Part shown: one piece after another, positions 1 to 10,320 of the stretch
Layout of the letters: every line of letters starts with the position of its first letter
Numbering within the stretch: the stretch's first letter is position 1
NCBI RefSeq assembly: GCF_030269925.1
Contig: NC_085118.1
Coordinates: 14,214,001-14,278,000, forward strand
Source: Bombyx mori
Taxonomy: Eukaryota > Arthropoda > Insecta > Lepidoptera > Bombycidae
Direction: 5' to 3'
Length of the DNA stretch: 64,000 bases
The notes under the pieces: model-generated
The model's database searches: none
What the model was told of the DNA's origin: nothing
Seen by the model: only the letters and a program-made list of their open reading frames with translations
Translations under genes and position numbers: made by a program

Positions 1-321
1 TTAACAAAATGTTACGGACGTAAAATCGTTTCTTGTATTTCTGTTGTCAAAATAAGCACAGAGATCGGATGCGATTTGTTACGTGCGATGCAGCGAATCA
101 GTTTCGCACGATTCGAAAGTACGGTATTACCGAAAAGAACATTAAGAAACAGAATTATTTAACGAAAGATAAAATTTATGACGTTTTAGAAAAAAAAACA
201 AAAAGACTATTCGACAGTGGAAATAGCCAGTCATCGATTTGGTGGGATTTATGCTTAAGCTAATGATTCAAATTATGACAAAAAGTTATCTCAGTAATTT
301 GTTTTTTTATTGCCCTTGTAG

Positions 322-500
322 GCACACGAGCATACGGCCCACCTGATGGTGAGTGGTTACCGTCGCCCATGGACTTCAGCAATGCCAGGGGCAGAGCCAA
401 GCCGCTGTCTACCGCTTAATACTCTCCACAAGCTTCTTTTAAAGAAGTGCCCATAGCCCATTCCATAGCCGGATGGTACGTGGCAAAAAAGTTCTTTAGT
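322..500 (-). mobile_element. LINE family alpha 3' UTR fragment
   Basis: cacgagcatacggcccacct, then gtggttaccgtcgcccatgg and ccacaagcttcttttaaaga; same block as 17500 and 42707. Confidence 0.72.
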
Positions 501-944
501 ACTTTTATTTTAGTACTTTCCATTAATTTAGTACATGCTTATTTAATAAGAGGGATACGCTTTTTGCAAGAGACTTGGAAGACAAAGAGCAGGAAACAGG
601 AAAAAAAAATAAGTTCTATTATTCAAAGAGTAACATAGCAGAAAATACATAGACCGCAGACGCGCAAACAAGGCAGTTTCGTAAGTAACAAACAGATGCG
701 CTAGATTCAGGCCTAGGTCAATGGAACGTTGCGTCTGAGTATAACAACATATATGTATGTATGTCATGGTAGGTGAATCTGTGAAAAGTATTTTCACATA
801 ATAATATATATTATAGAGTAATGAAACCACTTGCGTTATGCAATTTGTTAATGCGCACAAACCCACAGACCGATTTTTTTATTCTTATTTGTTTTAATAA
901 GTAATAATAGATGGCTATACATGGAAATAATGGCTGGACGGGAA

Positions 945-1175
945 AAGGACTCGGTGGTGTAGTAATTAGCGCCCCCGACTTGCCGAGGGTCATAGGTTCT
1001 ATTCCCATAGTGGGCAAACATTCGTGTGATGAGCAGGATTTATTTGTTCATTGTCTGGGTGTTTATTGGCCAATATAATATGTGGATATTTAAACATGCA
1101 CTTATTAGTCTCTGGTTCCCATACATATTTCAGGGAATCCGAAAACGGGGTCGGATTACCGTGCGTATAAAAAAA
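945..1175 (+). mobile_element. older tRNA-derived SINE copy
   Basis: A-box-like ggtggtgtagtaattagcgc, B-box-like aggttctattccc, then tttgttcattgtctgggtgt and an A-run at 1167-1176. Confidence 0.6.
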
Positions 1176-1179
1176 AACT

Positions 1180-1940
1180 GAAGGCTGATCCGTGATAGAG
1201 AAGTGCCATTGTAGTTTTATTGTAGTGTTGTAAAACAGGATTTAGATTACACGACCTATCAATTATATGTCTATAGTGCGAAATAAGAGATATAATCGTT
1301 ACGCTCTGGTTACTGGTACTGGCGAAAAGCGTGACAAAGTAGATTAATTTGCGACAAACAGAGATGGAGGGTCAGGTGAAATCGACGTCCCCTTTTTACT
1401 CTCTCAATCGGAAAGCGTTTATATCCGCGGCTTCACTTATGTTAATATACAAAAAGATTTATCTGGATGAAAAGTACACTATGTCTTTTAGTCTACCTGT
1501 GACAACGTTTAAGAAGTTTCCTGATGATCCATTGAATAATTAGTATGTAAAAATGTAGAAAATGGTTTCTTTAATTTATTAGATTAGCATGATTAGTATG
1601 GGTTTTGATATTGGTATGGAAGGATAAGGTAAGAAGCGCATTCTCTGTGTATGAAAAAGTATCTATCGAAAAGCGACCCATTAGACTCTTTTCGCATCGA
1701 GTTAACCGCGAAATCGACGTTAAGGATACTTTTACGTAAATAAGGCATTATACTTGTGTCGTGGCAGTACAAGCTAGAGGGCTCCGGTCACTTAAGCGTA
1801 TCATAAAATTTAGTGCCACACAGACCGGTCTCATCTTATCTTATGCTATTAGGGACGAACCTTGGAATATTTTGTGTCGTTCATTCACCTGCCTCCTATT
1901 CATCATCGAGCACGGCTCGCACGTGTTTTGTGTTTGAATA
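1180..1940. other. no feature seen
   Basis: Unique-looking AT-rich sequence; no coherent coding, repeat or RNA signal was found. Confidence 0.5.
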
Positions 1941-2056
1941 TAGAACCTAGCCGTCATGTAAGTAGCAATCTGTCTTCAATCAATAGTATTATGATAGATA
2001 GAACCTAGCCGTCATGTAAGTGGCAATCTATCTTCGATCAATAATATATGACCGAA
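1941..2056. repeat. 58-bp tandem duplication
   Basis: tagaacctagccgtcatgta starts at 1941 and 1999; two diverged copies. Confidence 0.75.
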
Positions 2057-2177
2057 GCAATCTGTTGTATATCTTATTCGATCAGATGTCATAGGTAATT
2101 TTAATGTACATTATGATTAATAAGCATCTCGCAAATTCTTAGTTCACTGGTGTCTGTAACTTTGACTTTTTAATTTT

Positions 2178-2420
2178 ATTGTTGAGCTTGGTCAAAGAGC
2201 TCACGGCTCAACCGGTGTTAAGCGGTTACCGGAACTCATAGACATCAACAATGTAAATGCCGCCACCCACATTGAGACATGAGTTCTAAAAGTCTCCGTT
2301 TTTTACAGTACAACCACCACACCCTTAAAACCGAAACGCATTACTGCTTCACGGGAGGTAGGGTGGTGGTACCTACCCGTGCGTGCTAACAAGACTCCTT
2401 ACCACCAGTAAACCACCAGT
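2178..2420 (-). mobile_element. Bm1 SINE, diverged, reverse
   Basis: gttaagcggttaccggaact and acccttaaaaccgaaacgca; ends in ccaccag blocks. Confidence 0.65.
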
Positions 2421-2474
2421 AGAATAAGAAAATGATGATGGATGGAATAAAGATGGAAAAAATGGAGGATGAAA

Positions 2475-2700
2475 TAAAGTCTCAGTAAAATGGTCGTTAT
2501 TCACTGAGACTTTTTCACTGGATCTTTTAGAAGAAACCACCAAATCCAACGGTTTTGTTTAATTTTCCCACATTTGTGAACATTCACAGATGCTAAATAG
2601 TTAATAAAACACGTTTATTACATATTTAAACTTGAAGAAACACTAAATTAAGAAAATGAAACAATTCGCACAAGATTACTGCTCGCGTTCTTGCTTTAAT
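2475..2700. repeat. dispersed repeat, same unknown family as 40664
   Basis: gtctcagtaaaatggtcgtt, cccacatttgtgaacattca and cttgaagaaacactaaatta align in order with the 40664 copy. Confidence 0.6.
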
Positions 2701-2940
2701 TTTTATTTTTTATTTATTGCTTAGATAGTTGGACGAGCTCACAGCCCACCTGATGTTAAGTGGTTACTGAAGCCCATAGACATCTACAACGTAAATGCAC
2801 CAACCCACCTTGAGATATAAGTTCTAAGGTCTCAATAGCTGCCCCACCCTTCAACCGAAACGCATTACTGCTTCATTAAAAATAGGCGGGGTGGTGGTAC
2901 TTACCCGTGCGGACACACAAGCGGTCCTACCACCAGTAAA
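2699..2940 (-). mobile_element. Bm1 SINE 3' part, reverse
   Basis: tttattgcttagatagttgg to cggtcctaccaccagtaaaa. Confidence 0.82.
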
Positions 2941-3548
2941 ATACATAGTTACTAATATAATTACGGTCCAATTAGGTTCGTATTTACATATGTTTGCTTT
3001 ATACTGCCAGAACGCTAATAAACGATGAATATACATTAATGAAACACCTCATCGGCCTTAATGATTTTGTTACGAAATGTTTTTTAATCATGTCTGTTTT
3101 CATTGATACTTTTTAACACAAACAAGCCATGATTTTACGCGCCAACACTTTTAATTTAAATAGAACCGTACTTCCCGGCATCAACTAGTTTTGCCATTGT
3201 CTTCGCTTTGTTAATAAAATATACATTTACGAAATCGTACCTGGTCTATTTCGTACCGTTTCTTATTGTTGATAATTAATTTGTCTAGTCATAAGAACAA
3301 TGAACTCGAATGTGCATTTTCGAGGTCGCTTCTGTTGTGAAGTCGGCTTTTTGCTATTGTCTTTACTATTATACATATTGTAATTGTAATAAGAAAAAAC
3401 CTTTAAAGAAGTTTTAATAAACAGTAAAATTTGTTTAGTTACATTAGATACGTTGACAAATAACTAATAAAATAGATTGACAATGACATCAACTTATGAC
3501 TGATAATTTCAAGTGAGAAGTTTACATCAGTAATCTGTAAAGGAACCT

Positions 3549-3675
3549 GCTAAGCTCTCAATAGTTACAACGGCTGCTCCACCCTTCAAACCGAAACGCG
3601 TTACTGCTTCACGGCAAAAATAGGCAGAGTGGTGGTACCTATTCGTGCGGACTCACAAGTCCGTCCTACCACCAG
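3549..3675 (-). mobile_element. Bm1 SINE fragment, reverse
   Basis: gttacaacggctgctccacc to gtccgtcctaccaccaggta. Confidence 0.75.
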
Positions 3676-3810
3676 GTATTATCATCCACCTGAAATATTA
3701 ATAAATTACAAACGACAATTTAAAATCATCAATTAATCCTGTAAAAACTGTATATAATCTTATATTATGCATTTAGTGAAAAACTGTTATATTGATATTA
3801 CAAACGGCAT

Positions 3811-4124
3811 GTCATTACGGATCCTCCTGATTCACTAACGGTGCTTTTAGGTACCTCAAGCACCGGTCACCGTTCTCGTCGAACCCGTCGCTTGTGGCGA
3901 AGGGATCGACGAGTAAATTAACCCACAGATACAGCCCACTGAATTTCTCGCCGGATCTTCTCAGTGGGTCGCGTTTCCGATCCGGTGGTAGATTCTGCGA
4001 AGAACGGCTCTTGCTTGGGTTCGTGTTAGCAACGTCGTCAGGTTTGAGCCTCGTGAGCTCACCTACTAATTAAGGTTACGCTGAAATAGCCTCTCAATGT
4101 TATCAGCTTAGGGAGGAAAAAAAA
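3811..4124 (+). mobile_element. LINE family beta 3' UTR with A-tail
   Basis: ttcactaacggtgcttttag ... tctcgccggatcttctcagt ... ggtggtagattctgcgaaga, ending in an A-run at 4115-4124. Confidence 0.72.
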
Positions 4125-4344
4125 TTTTATATTTATATATACATAGATATAGCGATCACTAGTCCAAGCGTCACGCTCATTGGATCCACAGATGCGCACT
4201 TGTTTATATTCCACGCGCCAAAGCCGACAGGAAATGTGGCGCATACTTAGCATGTTCGTTGGAAATGTTCACGTTAAGTCGTTGTGGTGGAACGTGGCAA
4301 GGGCGTGGAATTTAACTGATTCGGGAAATTTAATTTGGTCATTT

Positions 4345-4655
4345 TTAATACGCTTTTATTAGCTTCAGACGTATGTAGGTATGTTAGTATGTAACGGAAT
4401 CTTTGAACATGATTTTGACCCTCTTCAAAAGGTCGAATTAACTCGAAATTTGGTATACTTATTAAGGACCGATGACAATATAATATTAAAAAAAAAATAA
4501 TGAAAAAATTGAAATTCAATTTTCACGCTTTTTTTTACAATAAAATCATTTTTCCTTACACTATTTTTAATTCAAATTTATTTTCTATTTTTAGTGGGAA
4601 TTTCTATAAAAGGGTATTTTGTTAGTTTTTTTAAACTATTATTTATTATATTTGA
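4345..4655. repeat. AT-rich foldback-like repeat (pair with 56085)
   Basis: aatacgcttttattagcttc at the left and ctataaaagggtattttgtt at the right, with tttacaataaaatcattttt shared with 56085-56400. Confidence 0.6.
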
Positions 4656-4756
4656 CTCCTAAGTAACTCGAACGAGAGACATATAAAGCCGCAGTGCAGC
4701 CTGCATGGGTATGTACTACCATACAGCCTATTTCTGCCACGAAACAGTCATGTTTA

Positions 4757-5241
4757 CAGTGTTCTTAATGCGAGTTTTTTAACGTTTTCGATTTCGTAAA
4801 AGTTAACTGAAATTTGTATGGAGTTGGAACAGCGCCTCTAGCGGCATATGAAGGAAAACTGTTCGATCTCTATACAAAGAGTTAACACAACTTTTCAACC
4901 TTTTTTTTGTTGCGGCACATATTTAACGATTTCAAAATTAGGCGGCACACAAAAAAAAAAGATAAAAATTATTTACTTACTACAACACACTGCATAAATA
5001 GTTTATCAAAAATTTTTAATATACGAAATAAACTAAAATATACTATAATTTTTTTTGTGGATTTAAATATATATTCATGTTTAAAATATTTTTCTTTTAA
5101 AATGATATAATTTAATAATATTAACATTATTATATATTCGCAAAATTTCGCGGCACACAAAAGTGCCACGGAACCGTGGTTGAGAATCACTGAGTTAACA
5201 TTTACGCGATCAAGAAGTTAAAAAACTCGCACTAAGCACAC
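4757..5241. mobile_element. TIR MITE (family M), interrupted by a hAT MITE
   Basis: Left arm gcgagttttttaacgttttc, right arm (reversed) gcgagttttttaacttcttg; interior tggagttggaacagcgcctc. Flanks atgttt on both sides. Same family at 19250, 53500 and 57931. Confidence 0.7.
4888..5192. mobile_element. hAT-type MITE nested in family M
   Basis: Right end reads, reversed, cagtgattctcaaccacggt, the classic hAT TIR; left end caacttttcaacc is degraded. An 8-bp duplication agttaaca flanks it (4880-4887, 5193-5200), the hAT hallmark. Subterminal gcggcaca blocks on both sides. Confidence 0.78.
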
Positions 5242-5244
5242 ATG

Positions 5245-6276
5245 TTTCAATGGTGGCAGATGTGTTCCATATATACCATGTAAATAAGATTATCTCAATT
5301 CTCAAGATGTGTGACGGTATAACATAGTGATGCTTGAGAGAGCAGTAAAACACTTAAAACTGGGCGGACAGTGAGCTTGAGTACATGTAATAAAGCAATA
5401 CAACAAAACGTTAGAAAACATCTGAATATTAAATTATTTAACGGCTCATGACGTCACCGCCATTACAGGCCGAATGTGCGAGAGAGACAGCGAGGTGCTT
5501 CCACTGTAGAGACATCCTTAAACTATATTAAAATTCCTTGCAACATTACAATTGCTTGAAATTTAAACTAGAAAACTTTTAAATTTAGTATTACAGCACT
5601 TATTATTTATTTAAAACACGTTTAGAAACCTCTATCGGTATCAATTTCTTACTACATTATTTTTAAAACTTATCGAAGGATACCTTTATTAAGCATTCTT
5701 TTTTTTGTCACATAGTCACATGAGATACTCTTTACATTCCAAACATTTATCTTAATTTAATTTCAAAACTTTCTGAATTAGATTTTGTTTTCCAATTAAA
5801 CAGTACCTACCCGAGTAAAATGGACGTACATACTTAAAAACACAAATGGGCTTGACGAAATCAAGGACTCCAATCATCGTTATTCGTTTAAGGAATCTAA
5901 AAAACAAATCAATTCTTAGGTATAAAAAAACATGATAGTGGTCTACGGGACTAATAAAAAATACACCTTTATTCACTAGTATTCAGTTTTAAGCTTGACT
6001 CATATTCGACCTTGCTTTATCCTTAATGTCACAAGTCAAAGCTTTTTACGACGATATCTAACCGACCGCGACAATAACGGACAGCCGACCTGCCTTAAAA
6101 ATTGGTGACGCGACAAGAGAATTGAGAGGTTTTTGTCGAAATTACTGTGGGTGGAACTGACGTCATCAGCTCGCGTCCTTTGTGGCTGATTGGACGATGC
6201 ACTTATTGATTTTATTCAGATTTTGACATTATGCCGTTGACATTTGAAAGATGCATCTGTCTAGGTTTTCAAAATG
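5245..6276. other. no feature seen
   Basis: AT-rich; a moderately GC-rich patch at 6050-6190 with no coding pattern. Confidence 0.5.
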
Positions 6277-6520
6277 AGGTTTTTTTATTGCTTGGATGGG
6301 TGGACGAGCTCTCAGCCCACCTGGTTTTAACTGGAGCCCATAGACATCTATAACGTAAATGCCGCCACCCACTCTACGACATGAGCTGTAAGGTCTCACT
6401 TTTAACAGTACAATGGCTGCCCTGCCCTTCAAACCGAAACGCATTACTGCTTCACGGCCGAAATAAGCAGGGCGATGGTACCTATCCGTGCGGACTCACA
6501 AGAGATCCTACCACCAGTTT
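6277..6520 (-). mobile_element. Bm1 SINE 3' part, reverse
   Basis: tttattgcttggatgggtgg to gagatcctaccaccag; a LINE alpha tail begins within 30 bases. Confidence 0.82.
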
Positions 6521-6544
6521 CTGCGGTATGCATGAGGCTAGTGG

Positions 6545-6665
6545 AGAGCACTTGGAGGCAGCGGCTTAGCTCTGTTCTTGGCATTGCTGACGTCCATGGG
6601 CGACAATATCAACTCGCCATCATGTGGACGGTACGTTCGTCTGCCTAAAAAGGCAATAAAAAAAT
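6545..6665 (+). mobile_element. LINE family alpha 3' end with A-tail
   Basis: cttggcattgctgacgtcca ... cgttcgtctgcctaaaaagg followed by an A-rich tail (aataaaaaaa), + orientation. Confidence 0.7.
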
Positions 6666-6734
6666 GTGCAAAAGCACAATGAGAAGGAACAACTCACACA
6701 TTTTAAGTTTCAAGAAAATCTATCGCCTCTACTT

Positions 6735-7049
6735 ACCTACTGATTCAGTTGGACTGTGGCGCTAGCCATCACAGAACACAAGATATTTGAAAGATGCCTA
6801 AATCTCGCTTACGACATTTTCAAAGTAAGCTTGCATAGACAAGTTCCGGACAACATTTGGACCGTCGATCTACGGAGCAATATCACCCGCTCGGTGGAAG
6901 ATCTTCTCTTTATCGTACCTACGAACTGGAATGACGATTCTAGAAATTTCTACGAATGTTACCTCGTCAAAGAAATTTCTTCTGTCGTACAAGTCGGTAG
7001 TATCACCCTGAGTCTTTCAACAGCAAAGAACTCAAGCATTCCAATTTAA
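6735..7049 (+). other. orphan coding-like segment of unknown origin
   Basis: Acceptor-like ctgattcag precedes an open stretch of ~100 codons. It reads as normal protein (VPDNIWTVDLRSNITRSVED; LFIVPTNWNDDSRNFYECYL) with balanced composition, unlike random AT-rich frames nearby. I do not recognise the family. It lacks a clear donor and ends at TAA. It might be a captured exon, a retroelement piece, or part of an unknown gene; a bark 5' exon is unlikely, as no beta-helix pattern is seen. Confidence 0.35.
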
Positions 7050-7595
7050 AGCGTAGGTTAGTCCAGTGCTGAATCCAGTGGAGCTTTCGTATCTCAAGGC
7101 GAGCCGCAGTATTGACCTGGTGCTTATGACCCGCTGAATAAGACAACAACTGAGATAATATTTTAAATTAAGATCACGTAAGAAGTAAAATATGAATCTC
7201 TAATATTTTTTTAATGATAAATACCTATAGCAAAAGTTCTTTATTCGCGGGGTATATGTTCCGTAAATATGCCACGAATACAGAAACCGTGAACATGAAA
7301 TGGTAATTTACATATTTATATGGGATTATAGTGGATACGTTCTAAGGTGACAAACTAAAACCATACTTTAGGTGTAGTTGTAATAAGGTATATTATTAGT
7401 CTATTTCAGGACGCCTTTACAGAGAATATTCAGTTGGATATCTAATATATTGGAATTCTTTTTATCAATGTGTATATACCGATTAGATCCGCGAATAAAA
7501 AATCTTTAGCCGCGAATATAGGAATTGCGTGGCATTTTTTTTAATTCGCGAATAGTTCAAAAGGCGAATGAAGGAAGCGCGAATAAGGCGAGTTT

Positions 7596-7694
7596 TACTG
7601 GTGAGAAAACATCTTGTGAGTCCGCACGGGTAGGTAATACCACCACCATGCGTATTTCTGCCCACCAACATAAGCAATAAAATAAATAAATAAA
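7596..7694 (+). mobile_element. Bm1 SINE with large internal deletion
   Basis: atcttgtgagtccgcacggg joined directly to caacataagcaataaaataa; the central ~150 bases are missing. Confidence 0.7.
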
Positions 7695-8125
7695 TTACTG
7701 TAACAAAAATGTAGCGGTTATCTAATATTGAAGTTCCGATATTACGTCAAAGGTACCTAATTAAAGCGTTGGTCAATAGACCGTGTTCATGTGAATGGGG
7801 TTGTGTGAAAAGACCGGAAGTCGCGCCGACGTCACGTTGTGCAAAGGTATCGTGCTCCAAACTCCCTCTTTGAATTCCAGTTTAATACCTTAAAGGGACA
7901 TCGCGATCGTGACGAACAGACGGCTATTATAAACACCGATGTTTATAGTAATTCTCTTTGTTGATAAATTTTTAACGGAATGCGTGTTTTAAAAGCACAG
8001 CAATAATTGAAATTGAGAATGGTTTTCAGAAAAATAATAAATCTAATTTAATGTACTTAATTGTTTCTGCTGTTATTTAGTTTCATACTCAAATTACAAA
8101 AAACTAATTCAATTTCATTATTTCT

Positions 8126-8381
8126 ATTTTATTTTTTATTTTTTTATTGCTTAGATGGGTGGACGAGCTCACAGCCCACCTGGTGTTAAGTGGTTACTGG
8201 AGCCCATAGACATTTACAACGTAAATGCGGCACCCACCTTGAGATATAAGTTGTAAGGTCTCAGTATAGTTACAACGGCTGCCCCACCCTTCAAGCCGAA
8301 ACGCATTACTGCTTCACGGCAGAAATTGGCGGGGTGGTGGTACCTACCCGCGCGGACTCACATGAGGTCCTACCACCAGTA
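8126..8381 (-). mobile_element. Bm1 SINE 3' part, reverse
   Basis: tttattgcttagatgggtgg to gaggtcctaccaccagta. Confidence 0.85.
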
Positions 8382-8384
8382 TTT

Positions 8385-10156
8385 TTCGTATCGATATCAT
8401 ATTATTCGGTGGTGGTGGTTCGGTGGAATAGCGGTTAGATATTACGAAATGACGATACGAAAGCGGCTTCTTCTAAAACCCATTATGTATGTACATATTT
8501 ATGTACATACGTATGGCATGCGACAGATAACTCATATTTACTCTGAACGTGAGTGTTTATTCAGGACTTTGAACTGCAACAAAAAATATTTCTTTCGTTC
8601 CGTTTGCTAACAGATTAAAAAAAATATAAATCCTGATTCGTTGTAATGCGTGATTATAACGGAATTTTTCAACTCAAATTTCTCGAAGTTTCATTCGCTC
8701 TAATTATGTCTGTAATGATTTTGAAATTCGAAGGTATGTAACAGATCCGTGTCAGGTCAATAATATATACCATATATTAGTTTAAAATTGTATATAGTAT
8801 TGTATAGTATATACTAGGTAATGTAGTGTATGTTTAGAACTCACAAAACTTGCCGAGCTTGGGTTAAATAGCGTCGACATAATTATTCAGAAATAATTTT
8901 CCTTTAGTTATTTACACTATATTTCTAATATGATTGAAATGAATTATGGTATTATTTTTATAATATTTAAAGTAAATTTAAGATTATAATGAACTGCGTG
9001 TGCAAAGCGGCTTTGCCCTCTTTGAAATTTAAAAGTAATTTATTCATTTAAAACATCTGTGTATTTTTCATACTATAGAATTATTTTTTGAAACATTTAG
9101 AATCCATCATTAGAGTTATAAAAAGAAACTATAAAAAGAAACTCTCTCAGAAATAGCTTAATGATCCAAATAGGTTTTTAACCTTTTATCTAATAAACAT
9201 ATTAGTCTATCAGTCAATTAGTTTATTCCCATAACTCGCTTATTATGTCGTAACTTGACAAAAATATGCCGCGAAAGAGCCTTTCCATAGATAACTTAAA
9301 TGCAAAGGTAACGCGTTGGACTGGTGGCACAATTGTACAATACATTAATCACTTAACACCCAGTTGTTGGGGGGCTCGTTTATGGATTTAAATTAATAAA
9401 AAAAAATTAAAAAATCTGCACTCCAAATCTTCTTATCAGCCCATAGACGTCCACAGCTAGACATAGGCCTCCCCCAAGCCTCGCCACAAAGACCGGTCCT
9501 GCGCTGTCTGCATCCAGCGGATGAAATTCGTTAACACCTGTATACGTTATGTCATATTTTTTCATTCCAATTAAAACTCAAGTAGCCAATGTCCTTAGGG
9601 TTCAAAGTTTTATTTACTTGTATACATCGTTGCCTAAGTATCTCTAAACGAAGAACATTATTCGCGAATAGGTTTTAGTAATTGTCGCTCGTCTATTTTT
9701 ATTTAGTATTTCAAGTAATCGAATTATCAAATCATTAAGCGGAAATTACAGACCATTATTTAAATAAGGGAAACCGAGTTGATTGTTTCGTATAGTTTGT
9801 CAACTTGAAATTCGTTTGACATCCGTCCATTCTCCACTCGCCAGGTTCATGAAATTTGACCAACTTTCGCCGATTTGTCTTGCGAAATTTAACATCAACG
9901 CGAATATTGTATATCCGGTCCACTTGAGTTGCATGCCTTGTTTACATTAAAATTTCAAAGTTACATTTGTTGATACCGATGCTGTATCGCATTAAGACAT
10001 TATTTCCAAAGTTTAATTTTATTTTTTTGGTATGGAGCAATTACTGAGGACCCGGAGGCTTTTCAAGCTCTACCAAGATGCGTGGGGAAAATCGATTCAA
10101 CCAATCCCTATTACCATTATAAAAAAAATCTAAATTCTATAATGTCGTATTTCCAG
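8385..10156. other. probable bark 5' intron or flank
   Basis: AT-rich, with one RTE-like tail (9436). No beta-helix exon could be found, although the reading frame at 10157 requires an upstream exon. Confidence 0.5.
9436..9545 (-). mobile_element. LINE 3' tail fragment (RTE-like)
   Basis: Contains ccatagacgtccac and gacataggcctcccccaagc, the diagnostic tail segment of dispersed lepidopteran RTE-type LINEs. Short relic. Confidence 0.5.
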
Positions 10157-10320
10157 GGTGACCATCAAAGTAAAGTGACATTTACGAGCACCGAAGAAAT
10201 TGTTACAGAAGCGAAGCCTATACCAGATATACGTCTTGTTGACGGACCATCAATCCTTGTTGGTCGTGTGCAACTGTTACACCGCGGACAATGGCGATCG
10301 GTTTGCACCAATTCTAGAAA
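10157..10320 (+). CDS. bark: bark exon A (first visible): start of SRCR domain 1
   Basis: Acceptor tttccag before 10157 and donor gtaagt after 10320; ends two bases into an Asn codon. It encodes residues 1-54 with the SRCR opening motif (IRLVDG, then GQWRSVC). The reading frame is open upstream through the intron only by chance: a methionine at 10082 lies before the splice acceptor. Confidence 0.88.

Noticed and set aside
10082..10156. Start codon of bark at 10082
   Set aside because: A strong splice acceptor lies at 10156, the upstream codons show no signal peptide, and the domain order requires earlier exons.
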